A stretch of DNA of 64,000 nucleotides from Cyclobacterium plantarum (GTDB lineage: Bacteria; Bacteroidota; Bacteroidia; Cytophagales; Cyclobacteriaceae): positions 477,194-541,193 of the forward strand of contig NZ_JAANYN010000005.1 in assembly GCF_011290685.1 (NCBI RefSeq), written 5' to 3'. A program made the position numbers and the translations under genes. Below the pieces are notes generated by a model. It worked only from the letters and a program-made list of their open reading frames with translations, did not search any database and had not been told where the DNA came from. Positions 27,251 to 35,664 of this stretch are shown here, piece by piece (positions within the stretch are counted from its first letter, which is position 1; the number at the start of each line of letters is the position of its first letter).

Positions 27251-28717
27251 TTATTCCTGATGTAATAAATTCAAAAACTCCTTAACAATTTCTTTATCAT
27301 CAAATGGGTGTTTTACCCCTTTGATTTCCTGGTAAGTCTCATGACCTTTTCCTGCAATCAGGATGATGTCTCCTTTTTCTGCCATGCTGCATGCTGTTTT
27401 AATGGCAGCCCTTCTGTCTGCTATGGTGAGTGTTTTTTTCTGGTCTATGGGGCTGATACCTGATTCCATTTCCTGAATAATGGTCATGGGATCCTCATCC
27501 CGCGGGTTATCGGAAGTGAATAGGACCCTGTCGCTGAGCTGGCAGGCAATTTTTGCCATAACTGGCCTTTTTGTTTTGTCTCTGTTTCCACCACAACCTA
27601 CCAGGGTGATCAGGGTTTCTCCTCCTGTCCTCAATTTTTGAATGGTTTTCAGGACATTTTCCAGTGCATCGGGTGTATGGGCATAATCGATGATGGCAGT
27701 GATGCCGGCATGTACGACCTGATCAAACCTTCCAACAGCACCTTTGAGCTTGGATAATTGCCTCAAAACTTCTTCCTCCTCTTCTCCCAAAAGCATGGCA
27801 ATTCCCAGTACCCCTAAAAGATTATAGGCGTTGAATTCGCCGATTAACCGGAACCATACCTGCTTTCCCTCCAGATCAAGCTCCAGTCCATGGAGAGAAT
27901 TACCAAGGATTTTTGCCTTGAAGTCTGCGGGGTATTTCAAACCGAAGGTAAACTTTCGGGCTTTACTGTTTTGTACCATGATTAAACCCCGCTTATCGTC
28001 GGCATTAACAAGAGCAAAGGCTTCCCTGGGTAATTCGTCAAACAATTTTTTCTTTGCTTCAATATAGGCATCAAAGCTACCGTGGTAATCCAGATGGTCA
28101 TGACTGATATTGCTGAATAATGCGCCCGCAAATTGCAATCCGGCAGTTCTTTCCTGTACGATGGCATGCGAACTTGCTTCCATGAAACAGTGTGTACATC
28201 CCTCTTTCAGCATTTGGATGAGCAGCTCATTGATGGCTATGGCATCAGGGGTAGTATGGCTGGCAGGTATGGACCTGTTGTCAATTTTATTTTCCACCGT
28301 AGAAATCAGGCCGCAGGTATACCCCAGTTCGGAAAATAGCTGGTGCAGTAGTGTTACGGTGGTGGTCTTACCATTGGTGCCGGTCACTGCCACCAGGTTG
28401 AGTTTCCGGGAAGGGTTGCCATAAAAGTTTGCCGCCATAAGTCCCAGGGATTTTGGGCTGTTAAGTACTTGTACATAGGTAATGCCTTCCCTTAGATTTT
28501 CAGGCATACTTTCGCAAACCACGGCTACCGCTCCCATATCCAGGGCCTTTTCGATAAAGTCATGTCCATTTACCTGAGTCCCTGGAAGGGCCACGAAAAC
28601 TGATCCTTCCGTTACCTTTCTACTGTCAAAGACCAATTGATTGATATCCATTTCCATATCACCTTTGGTGGAGACCAGAGAAACTTTGTACAGTATGTCT
28701 TTTAACTTTTGGCTCAA
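27251..28717 (-). CDS. murE: UDP-MurNAc-L-Ala-D-Glu--meso-diaminopimelate ligase
   Basis: A 488-residue Mur ligase adding the third residue of the stem peptide. [19 protein letters not shown] is the ATP loop, [23 protein letters not shown] the central motif, [13 protein letters not shown] the C-terminal motif. The substrate-selecting motif reads DNPR ([10 protein letters not shown]), which marks meso-diaminopimelate enzymes and not lysine enzymes, so the cell wall should be DAP type. Its start overlaps ftsI by 4 bases. Confidence 0.97.
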   Translation of the reverse strand: MSQKLKDILYKVSLVSTKGDMEMDINQLVFDSRKVTEGSVFVALPGTQVNGHDFIEKALDMGAVAVVCESMPENLREGITYVQVLNSPKSLGLMAANFYGNPSRKLNLVAVTGTNGKTTTVTLLHQLFSELGYTCGLISTVENKIDNRSIPASHTTPDAIAINELLIQMLKEGCTHCFMEASSHAIVQERTAGLQFAGALFSNISHDHLDYHGSFDAYIEAKKKLFDELPREAFALVNADDKRGLIMVQNSKARKFTFGLKYPADFKAKILGNSLHGLELDLEGKQVWFRLIGEFNAYNLLGVLGIAMLLGEEEEEVLRQLSKLKGAVGRFDQVVHAGITAIIDYAHTPDALENVLKTIQKLRTGGETLITLVGCGGNRDKTKRPVMAKIACQLSDRVLFTSDNPRDEDPMTIIQEMESGISPIDQKKTLTIADRRAAIKTACSMAEKGDIILIAGKGHETYQEIKGVKHPFDDKEIVKEFLNLLHQE

Positions 28718-30822
28718 CTTAATTTTAATTTAATGATTTGATCTTTTCTGAATGAACTCCCCTTGTGAAGTGACTGGGAAGCAACCCTGCCTTTACCTGA
28801 AAACTCCACCCGTAATCCTTTATTTTCCAGAATGTAAATGGCATCTCTTAGTGTCATGCCTGTTACATCAGGTACCAAAGGGGCTTCAACTTCATTGCCT
28901 ACCCAATGAATGGATTTGTTGGAAACAGTGGATTGAACCCAGGTTTCATCTCCGGCATAATGATTGGAAATGCCCATGCTGTTACAGATCATTCGCAACT
29001 CTTCAACATTTCCGGCCCGGATATAAGGAAAGGTTTCAAGGTCGACCTTGGGCTGTTCCTTTGTGGAACCTTTACTGTCTTGCAAATCCATATCCTGGGC
29101 ATAAATCTTGTCAGCAATTTCCCTAAACACAGGGGCAGATATATCACCGCCATAGGCATTGAACCCTTTAGGACTATCGATGACGATAATGGCACTGTAT
29201 TTAGGCTTGTCTGCAGGGAAGAAGCCAGCAAAAGAAGTAAAATACTTTTGCGTGTACCTCCCGTTCTCCAGCTTTTGGGCAGTACCTGTTTTACCTGCAA
29301 TGCTATATGTCTCATTTTTGATGTTCCTTGCTGTTCCCCTGTCTACTACTCCTTTCAAAAGGCTTTGCAGCTGTAGAATGGTTTTCTCAGAGGCGATATT
29401 ACTTTTAATGGTTTCCGGCCGGTATTTTTTTTCTATGGCATTTCCTCTGGAAATTTCCTTGACGATTAGAGGCTTTACCAGGTCGCCTCCATTGGCAATG
29501 GCATTGTAAAAAGCCAGGGTTTGCAGGGGAGTAATCTTCAATTCATAACCAATTGACATCCACGGGAGCGTGGTGCCATACCAGTCATTTTTTTCAGGAT
29601 CCTTAAAATAGGGAATGCCTTCACCTTTCAACTGAAATCCCAAAGGTTGATCCAATTTAATCTTTTTGATATATTCCATGAAGCGATGGGGCTGATGTCC
29701 GAAATGTTCGTGGACCATTTTGGAAATACCCACATTAGAGGACTTTTCAAACACTTCCCTGACTGTGAGTTTCCCATAGCCACCATTTTTGGCATCCCTC
29801 ATATACCGGTCATAGAATTTATAGGTACCGTTTCCCGTGTCTATGCTGTCTTGCAGGTTGATTTTTCCCTCTTCCAGCAAGGCCAGCATGGAAAGCAGTT
29901 TAAAGGTCGAGCCTGGCTCCGTAAGCCCTTGTTCGCCTACAGCATAATTGTAATATTCTCCATATCCATAACCATTTTTGTTTTTTTGCAAATTGGCAAT
30001 GGCTTTGATATGTCCGGTGCTGACTTCCATAACGATCACGGAGCCATAAGCAGCATCCTTATTCATCAACTGCCTGAGCAGGGCCGATTCTGCGACATCT
30101 TGTATGTTGACATCGAGCGTTGTGACAATATCGTAACCATCTGTAGGCTTGATGTCCTCGGCATCATGTAAGGGTTTCCAACTTCCTCCGGCTATTTTCT
30201 GAAACAAGGCCTCCCCATTTCTGCCTTCCAGGAAATCATTGAAACTGTATTCCAGACCAACCCCATATTGGTCTTCATTTAAAAAGCCCACTGTTCTTCC
30301 TGCCAGATTTTTAAATGGTCGGTACCTTTTATCGATTTTCTCAAAAATCACGCCTCCTCCCATTCTGCCTTCTCTGAAGACAGGCCATGTCATCATTTCC
30401 AGTTTATCCTGGTAACCGATTTGCTTTCTGTTTAAAATCAGGTATTTTTTTCCCTGATTCCGGGCATCCAGTATCATACGCTTATAGGCAGCAGCAGAGC
30501 GGTCCCTGTAAAATCCGGAAAGTTTGATAGCAAGACTATCGATACCGGATTTTAGAACATTTTCGGAGCTGACATAAGGATCCATGGCTACCCTGTAGAA
30601 TGGCAAGCTGGTGGCTAAAAGGCTTCCGTCTCCACTGTATATATTGCCGCGGGTAGCTTTTACGGGGCGGTATTGCAGGTTAATTTCTTCCGACATTTTC
30701 CGCCACCGGTCACCCTCCACCAATTGTATAGTGGCAATCCTGTAAAAAATAGCACCAGCGATCAGGGTTACCACCAAAAAGGAAACCCTGACCCGGAGCA
30801 ATATGGATTTTTTTATATTCAC
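28714..30822 (-). CDS. ftsI: Class B penicillin-binding protein FtsI with C-terminal PASTA domain
   Basis: A 702-residue septal transpeptidase. One N-terminal membrane helix (about 10-30), a PBP dimerisation domain (about 50-220) with RGNIYSGDGSLLA, then the catalytic domain with S305-T-F-K308 (nucleophile), S361-S-N363 and K511-T-G513. A PASTA domain follows at about 640-702 (VPDVTGMTLRDAIYILENKG). PASTA on FtsI is uncommon in Proteobacteria but frequent in Bacteroidota. Overlaps of 4 bases with both ftsL and murE show translational coupling. Confidence 0.95.
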   Translation of the reverse strand: MNIKKSILLRVRVSFLVVTLIAGAIFYRIATIQLVEGDRWRKMSEEINLQYRPVKATRGNIYSGDGSLLATSLPFYRVAMDPYVSSENVLKSGIDSLAIKLSGFYRDRSAAAYKRMILDARNQGKKYLILNRKQIGYQDKLEMMTWPVFREGRMGGGVIFEKIDKRYRPFKNLAGRTVGFLNEDQYGVGLEYSFNDFLEGRNGEALFQKIAGGSWKPLHDAEDIKPTDGYDIVTTLDVNIQDVAESALLRQLMNKDAAYGSVIVMEVSTGHIKAIANLQKNKNGYGYGEYYNYAVGEQGLTEPGSTFKLLSMLALLEEGKINLQDSIDTGNGTYKFYDRYMRDAKNGGYGKLTVREVFEKSSNVGISKMVHEHFGHQPHRFMEYIKKIKLDQPLGFQLKGEGIPYFKDPEKNDWYGTTLPWMSIGYELKITPLQTLAFYNAIANGGDLVKPLIVKEISRGNAIEKKYRPETIKSNIASEKTILQLQSLLKGVVDRGTARNIKNETYSIAGKTGTAQKLENGRYTQKYFTSFAGFFPADKPKYSAIIVIDSPKGFNAYGGDISAPVFREIADKIYAQDMDLQDSKGSTKEQPKVDLETFPYIRAGNVEELRMICNSMGISNHYAGDETWVQSTVSNKSIHWVGNEVEAPLVPDVTGMTLRDAIYILENKGLRVEFSGKGRVASQSLHKGSSFRKDQIIKLKLS

Positions 30823-31199
30823 TTTTCCAAAACTATTTTTTGTGGTGGTTCTTCAATTTCGGCTATGCCCAAGGGTTGAATTTTCTTCGCAACTTCAGAT
30901 TGCTTACTGGCATACATGTATTCTGCTTCCAGCGTGGTGACATCTGCACGCAGGTCTTCTACTTCCTGCTGCATGCGGTCGATTTTTCTAATGGTATTTT
31001 CTGCCTGGTGATTACTCCAGATATAAATCATGGCCAGAAAGGCAGCATACAAAAAGGGAGGCACCAACCTTACGGGCACATTTTCTCCCAATAGCCCACT
31101 CACATCCAGTCTTTGCTCCATGAATGTGAAAGGGTTGAACCATGATTTTTTTACTTTTCCCGTAGGTCTTATTGGTTTTTTAAAAGAATTCCGTCCCAT
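30819..31199 (-). CDS. ftsL: FtsL-like divisome protein
   Basis: A 126-residue bitopic protein: basic, Pro/Phe-containing cytoplasmic part (1-45), one membrane helix (LVPPFLYAAFLAMIYIW, about 46-62), then a coiled coil (AENTIRKIDRMQQEVEDLRADVTTLEAEY). This size, topology and place between rsmH and ftsI define FtsL in dcw clusters; sequence conservation is low in the family. It would bridge FtsQ and FtsI-FtsW. Gap to rsmH is 2 bases. Confidence 0.85.
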   Translation of the reverse strand: MGRNSFKKPIRPTGKVKKSWFNPFTFMEQRLDVSGLLGENVPVRLVPPFLYAAFLAMIYIWSNHQAENTIRKIDRMQQEVEDLRADVTTLEAEYMYASKQSEVAKKIQPLGIAEIEEPPQKIVLEK

Positions 31200-31201
31200 A
31201 A

Positions 31202-32107
31202 TCAGTTTTTTCTTGCAATTCTTAGTTTGGCACTCCTTGCTCTTTTATTCTCACCCACTTCTGATGCATCAGCAACAATGGCTTTCCGGCTTACCGGTTC
31301 CAAAGGCCGTACCGGATTTCCATAGAAATCTTTTTCCAATTCTCCATGGAGCTTTCCTTTGGCTATCATGTTTTTTACCATTCTGTCTTCCAGGGAATGA
31401 TAACTCATTACCACCAAACGCCCTCCTGTTTTCAGCAAATCAATACTTTGATCCAGCATTTCTTCCAATGCGGCCATTTCCTGATTGACTTCTATCCGGA
31501 TGGCCTGAAAGACTTGTGCCGCATATTTGGCATACTTCCCCTTTGGCGCATATTTGTCCAGAAGTTTTTTAAAATCAGATATGCTTCCGAAAGGTGAGCC
31601 GGTCCTGCTGCTTACAATAGCTTTTGCCAGGGTTTTTGCATTCCTAACCTCTCCATACATTCCAAAAACCCTGTGCAATTCCTCCTCTGAATAATTATTC
31701 AAAACCTGTGCTGCCGTAAGTTCTCCCGATTGACTCATGCGCATGTCGAGCTTTCCTTCAAACCGTGTTGAAAAACCGCGCTCAGCTTTGTCTATCTGGT
31801 GAGAAGATACCCCAAGATCAGCCAATATCCCGTCCACTTTTGTTACTCCATATATTTTCAGATACCGTTTCAAGTCCCTGAAATTGGCCATAATGAAGGT
31901 GAAGTTTTCATTTTCAGGTACATTACTGGCAGCATCCGGATCCTGGTCAAATCCATACAAATGCCCTTTGTCCAAATACTTCAGAATTTCACGGGAGTGA
32001 CCACCTCCACCAAAAGTGAGGTCAACATAGACTCCATTGGGATCTATGGCCAATCCTGAGATGCAGGCCTCAAGCATTACGGGGATATGGTATCCTGGAT
32101 TATCCAC
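31202..32107 (-). CDS. rsmH: 16S rRNA (cytosine-1402-N4)-methyltransferase
   Basis: A 301-residue SAM-dependent methyltransferase (old name MraW). It begins YHIPVMLEACISGL, with SAM loop VDLTFGGGGHSREIL, ADLGVSSHQIDKAERGFSTR, FQAIRIEVNQEMAAL and VVMSYHSLEDRMVK, all diagnostic. It methylates C1402 of 16S rRNA in the ribosomal P site. The start overlaps mraZ by 8 bases, the usual arrangement at the head of dcw clusters. Confidence 0.97.
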   Translation of the reverse strand: MDNPGYHIPVMLEACISGLAIDPNGVYVDLTFGGGGHSREILKYLDKGHLYGFDQDPDAASNVPENENFTFIMANFRDLKRYLKIYGVTKVDGILADLGVSSHQIDKAERGFSTRFEGKLDMRMSQSGELTAAQVLNNYSEEELHRVFGMYGEVRNAKTLAKAIVSSRTGSPFGSISDFKKLLDKYAPKGKYAKYAAQVFQAIRIEVNQEMAALEEMLDQSIDLLKTGGRLVVMSYHSLEDRMVKNMIAKGKLHGELEKDFYGNPVRPLEPVSRKAIVADASEVGENKRARSAKLRIARKN

Positions 32108-32549
32108 TTTTACCTAAAAACTTTTTGTTCAAACTTTTGTAGGTAGCCTCTTCTTTAGCTGAAAATTCTTCATGTAGATCCGGGTTCCAAATTTCTATCT
32201 TGGTTCCTATACCAATGACAGTGGCATCCTTTCCCAATTGAGCATGGCGGAGCATGTTCTTAGGAATGACAAACCTACCTGTTGCATCCAGTTCTACCGG
32301 AGACTCTCTTCTGAAGAAAGATCTTTTAAAGGCCCTGACCTCATCATCGGTATCGTCCAGGCTGGCCAATTTGCTATGGTCCTTTCTAACCTCTAGCATT
32401 GGAATCAATTCCAGACAGGGTTCCAAACCTTTACGCAGCATCATTTCCTGACCTAAGGATTCTGGTAATAATGCCTTCATTTTAGACGGCAATACCAACC
32501 TGCCCTTAGCATCAAGTTTACATTCAAACTCACCGGTGAAAGATGCCAT
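32100..32549 (-). CDS. mraZ: Transcriptional regulator MraZ
   Basis: A 149-residue protein with two SpoVT/AbrB-like halves: FTGEFECKLDAKGRLVLPSKMKALL at the front and PVELDATGRFVIPKNMLRHAQLG in the second half, each with the (D)xKGR/ATGR hairpin that contacts DNA. MraZ binds repeats in the promoter of its own operon and controls the dcw genes. Here four evenly spaced boxes lie 47-81 bases upstream of its ATG, so the autoregulatory circuit appears intact. Confidence 0.95.
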   Translation of the reverse strand: MASFTGEFECKLDAKGRLVLPSKMKALLPESLGQEMMLRKGLEPCLELIPMLEVRKDHSKLASLDDTDDEVRAFKRSFFRRESPVELDATGRFVIPKNMLRHAQLGKDATVIGIGTKIEIWNPDLHEEFSAKEEATYKSLNKKFLGKSG

Positions 32550-32575
32550 ACCGCTACTACCTTAATTTATGATTA

Positions 32576-32583
32576 CAAAAGTA
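32576..32583 (-). promoter_or_regulatory. Putative -7 motif TACTTTTG of the dcw operon
   Basis: On the minus strand TACTTTTG fits TAnnTTTG, 27 bases before the mraZ ATG. The zone where a -33 element should lie is filled by the periodic MraZ-type boxes, so bound MraZ would directly block or remodel polymerase binding. Confidence 0.55.
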
Positions 32584-32595
32584 GTAAATAGCCAA

Positions 32596-32630
32596 ACACT
32601 TTTTACCACTTTGCCCCACTTTTTACCACA
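32596..32630 (-). promoter_or_regulatory. Putative MraZ operator: four boxes at 10-bp spacing
   Basis: Read on the minus strand, GTGG TAAAAA, GTGG GGCAAA, GTGG TAAAAA and GTGT TTGG follow each other with an exact 10-base period. Known MraZ operators are direct GTG-containing boxes at about one helical turn (TGGG-type in E. coli, AAAGTG[T/G] in Mycoplasma). Three of these boxes read AAAGTG[G/T], like the second type. Position right before mraZ makes MraZ the natural ligand; binding is inferred. Confidence 0.75.
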
Positions 32631-32875
32631 TTCCTATAAAAGTATCCAAAACAAACTACAAACACAATTTTTTTAGCAAAAAGTTATAATGCCTTTTAAG
32701 GTGCAAGCTGCTATGAATCAGCGTTTAAATACAGGTAAAAACCAGTCTGGAAGGCTATTTGATAAATAAATTGACGTAGAAATACAATTAAAAGCCCTTG
32801 AAAGCAGCCCGGGGAGAAAAAGTGGGGAGGTTTCCCGTAAAAATTAAAAAAAAAAGAAAAATCACTGGTTGAAGG
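32631..32875. other. Gene-free stretch between mraZ control region and polyprenyl synthase
   Basis: This AT-rich stretch follows the stop of the polyprenyl diphosphate synthase (minus strand) and precedes the mraZ operator. I see an A-run/T-run beside the synthase stop (32846-32865) but no convincing stem for a terminator and no gene. A lone AAAGTGGGG at about 32818 is on the plus strand and has no periodic partners. Confidence 0.5.
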
Positions 32876-33850
32876 TTATTTTTTTCTTTCTATCGTATAG
32901 GTCACCAGGGATGAAAGGGATGATTTATAGGTGGAATCCGGAAAATCAGCCAGCAGGTTTAGTGCTTCCTGGTAAAAGTTATTCATGATATTTTGCGAAT
33001 ATTCCAGTCCTCCTGAATTTTTGACGAATTCAATAATTTCATTGACTGTTTTTTTGTTTTCGCTTTTATTCCGGATGAGGTAAATGATTTTTTTCTTTTC
33101 TATCCAGCTGGCTTTATTGAGGGCATAAATCAGGGGCAGTGTCATTTTTTTCTCCTTGATATCTATGCCTACAGGTTTTCCTACAACATCCTCTCCGTAA
33201 TCAAAAAGGTCATCTTTGATTTGAAATGCCATACCGACTTTTTCACCAAAAAGCCGCATTTTTTCGGTGTTTTCCTTATTGGCACCCGCAGTGGCTGCAC
33301 CTACTGCACAACAGGAAGCAATCAGGCTGGCCGTTTTTTGCCGGATGATGGTATAATAAACTTCTTCTGTTATATCCAGTTTCCTTGCTTTGGAAATCTG
33401 CAAAAGCTCCCCTTCGCTCATTTCTCTTACCGCATCGGAAACTATTTTCAGCAATTCAAAATCATTGTTTTCCACACTCAAAAGCAGGCCTCTGGACAAA
33501 AGGTAATCCCCCACCAAAACGGCTATTTTATTTTTCCAAAGGGCATTGATGGAAAAAAAACCCCTACGGTAGTTGGCATCGTCCACCACATCATCGTGTA
33601 CCAGGGTTGCCGTATGCAGGAGTTCAATCAGGGCAGCACCACGGTAAGTTGCTTCAGTTATGTTTCCGCTTAGGCCAGATGTCAGAAAAACAAACATGGG
33701 ACGCATTTGCTTGCCTTTTCTCCGAACAATATAGCTTGTAATATGGTCCAGCAATTTGACCCTACTCTGCATAAAAGAGCGGAATTTTTTCTCAAAATCA
33801 GCCATTTCTATGGCTATAGGTGCTTGTATCTGCTGTAAATCCTGCTTCAT
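32876..33850 (-). CDS. All-trans polyprenyl diphosphate synthase
   Basis: A 324-residue prenyltransferase with the two Asp-rich magnesium motifs: first HDDVVDDAN (D86, D87, D90, D91) and second KDDLFDYGED (about 218-226). GKQMRPMFVFL and VGDYLLSRGL are also typical. It chains isopentenyl diphosphate onto an allylic primer; in Bacteroidota this gene usually makes the octa- or heptaprenyl tail of menaquinone. Product length cannot be read reliably. It is a single gene upstream of the dcw promoter and diverges from the acyltransferase. Confidence 0.92.
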   Translation of the reverse strand: MKQDLQQIQAPIAIEMADFEKKFRSFMQSRVKLLDHITSYIVRRKGKQMRPMFVFLTSGLSGNITEATYRGAALIELLHTATLVHDDVVDDANYRRGFFSINALWKNKIAVLVGDYLLSRGLLLSVENNDFELLKIVSDAVREMSEGELLQISKARKLDITEEVYYTIIRQKTASLIASCCAVGAATAGANKENTEKMRLFGEKVGMAFQIKDDLFDYGEDVVGKPVGIDIKEKKMTLPLIYALNKASWIEKKKIIYLIRNKSENKKTVNEIIEFVKNSGGLEYSQNIMNNFYQEALNLLADFPDSTYKSSLSSLVTYTIERKK

Positions 33851-33941
33851 TGATTTTTTGGATGCTGCAATATTACGATCTATTCCATCATTGACAAAAC
33901 TGCCTTCTTGATTATTCTGTTTAATGAATTTTATTTTTGGT

Positions 33942-33949
33942 TATCTTTG
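33942..33949 (+). promoter_or_regulatory. Putative -7 motif TATCTTTG of the acyltransferase-gpsA operon
   Basis: TATCTTTG matches TAnnTTTG. It lies inside the longest reading frame but just before the TTG at 33970. If it is real, transcription would begin near 33955 and the upstream TTG at 33937 could not be the start codon. Confidence 0.4.
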
Positions 33950-33969
33950 ACCAAACAAATGACATTCTC

Positions 33970-35664
33970 TTGACAGACGACTATATCAAACATCAGTATG
34001 CCCCCATTCTACCTAAAAAGGACGAGTGGCCTGTGGTGAAACTGAGCAAAAGCAGAAAAGAATTTATCCAGCAAGTAGTAGCGTCAAGTAGAGAAAGGAT
34101 CAAAAGCCTGACAGGTAATCAGTTGCAGGCATTGAGGGAAGAATTGGAATTGACGCTCTACAGGGAACGGATGAGAATCAAACAGAATCCCTGGCTTGTG
34201 GACCCTGAGGATGAAGCGGTATTTTGGTCTAAAGTGAAATCAGCACTTTTGGTCATAGGAGCCGATCAGCAATCCTCGGAAAATGAAAAAAAAGAAAAAT
34301 ATTATGAGGTTTTAAGTTCCATCACGCTCCGGTACGCAGAAGAAATTGCCAGTAATTTCAAACACAGCCATTATAAAATGACCCGAAGCATTGTTACTTT
34401 CGGCTTTTCAAGGCTATTGAATACTGCCAGGGTAAAAGGCTTTAAATCTGTTTTCAGCAACCAATATAGCCTTCAGGATAAAATTCAGATCATTGGAGAG
34501 ACAGATCAGCTTAGGGAGTTGGCATCCAAGGGTACTATAGTGATGGTGCCTACCCATTTCAGCAATCTGGACAGCATATTGATTGGTTGGACCATCAACA
34601 CCCTTGGACTTCCTCCTTTTATTTATGGTGCGGGATTGAATTTATTTAATATACAGATTTTTGCTTATTTCATGAACGCCCTGGGAGCTTACAAGGTTGA
34701 TCGGCGAAAAAAGAATCTGGTTTATCTGGAAACATTGAAAACCTACTCCCGGGAAGCCATTCAGTTTGGTTGTCACAGCCTTTTTTTTCCAGGCGGAACC
34801 CGTTCCAGAAATGGCAACATAGAATCTAAATTGAAGTTGGGGTTATTGAGTACGGCTATTGAGGCACAGCGGGCCAACTTTCAGAATGGGGACAAGGAAT
34901 TTGGAAAGGTTTTTATCGTTCCTGTTACCATTAATTATCATTTTGTATTGGAAGCTCCGAGCCTGATTCATGACCATCTCAATTTCACAGGGCAGGAAAG
35001 GTATTACCATGAATCAGATGAGTTCTCTACCTCTTATAAAATCTCTAAATTCCTCGTCAAGTTTTTTACCAAAGGTTCTGACATATCTGTTTCTATAGGA
35101 AAGGCCATGGATATATTGGGCAACCACGTGGATGTGGAAGGAAATAGCAGGGATAAGCAAGGCAGGGCCATAGATTGCAGGGATTATTTTTTATCCAATG
35201 GCAAAGTCACCGTAGATTTGCAAAGGGAGGAAGAATATACCAAAAAGCTTGGGAGGCGAATAGTAGAAGAATTTCATAAAATCAATCGGGTTTTTAGCAG
35301 CCACCTTGTTGCTTTTACCGCTTTTCGCCTGATCAAAAAGGCCAATAAGAAGTTGGATTTATTTAGCCTGCTGAGGCTACCGGAAGAAGACATTTATCTA
35401 TCCTATGAAACCTTCAGAGCTGCCACAGCGGAGGTTTTGGAATGTATCAAGAAATTGCGGCAGGAAGGAAAACTGCACATGGCACCGCATCTGGAAATGC
35501 CCTTGGAAGAAATTATTAGGCATGGTCTGGAAAATGTTGGTATGTACCATGCCAAGAGGCCATTGATTCGCAATGAGCAAGGGCATATAGTTACGGAAGA
35601 TATTAGTTTATTGTATTATTACCATAACAGACTGGATGGATATGAATTGGAAAAAATCATCTAA
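33970..35664 (+). CDS. Glycerolipid acyltransferase, PlsB/PlsC superfamily
   Basis: About 564 residues. The acyltransferase core lies in the middle: block I PTHFSNLDSILIG (H-x4-D), block II GAYKVDRRKKN, block III FFPGGTRSRNGNIESKL and block IV VPVTINYHFVLEA. It should move an acyl chain onto glycerol-3-phosphate or lysophosphatidate; size and the overlapping gpsA favour a PlsB-like first step. Block III has Gly where most family members have Glu (FPEG or FVEGG). No ATG opens the frame: TTG at 33970 is chosen because a promoter motif overlaps the earlier TTG (33937). It overlaps gpsA by 29 bases. Confidence 0.8.
   Translation: MTDDYIKHQYAPILPKKDEWPVVKLSKSRKEFIQQVVASSRERIKSLTGNQLQALREELELTLYRERMRIKQNPWLVDPEDEAVFWSKVKSALLVIGADQQSSENEKKEKYYEVLSSITLRYAEEIASNFKHSHYKMTRSIVTFGFSRLLNTARVKGFKSVFSNQYSLQDKIQIIGETDQLRELASKGTIVMVPTHFSNLDSILIGWTINTLGLPPFIYGAGLNLFNIQIFAYFMNALGAYKVDRRKKNLVYLETLKTYSREAIQFGCHSLFFPGGTRSRNGNIESKLKLGLLSTAIEAQRANFQNGDKEFGKVFIVPVTINYHFVLEAPSLIHDHLNFTGQERYYHESDEFSTSYKISKFLVKFFTKGSDISVSIGKAMDILGNHVDVEGNSRDKQGRAIDCRDYFLSNGKVTVDLQREEEYTKKLGRRIVEEFHKINRVFSSHLVAFTAFRLIKKANKKLDLFSLLRLPEEDIYLSYETFRAATAEVLECIKKLRQEGKLHMAPHLEMPLEEIIRHGLENVGMYHAKRPLIRNEQGHIVTEDISLLYYYHNRLDGYELEKII

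Noticed and set aside
32817..32826. Lone AAAGTGGGG as an extra MraZ box
   Set aside because: It lies on the other strand about 190 bases from the operator and lacks periodic partners.
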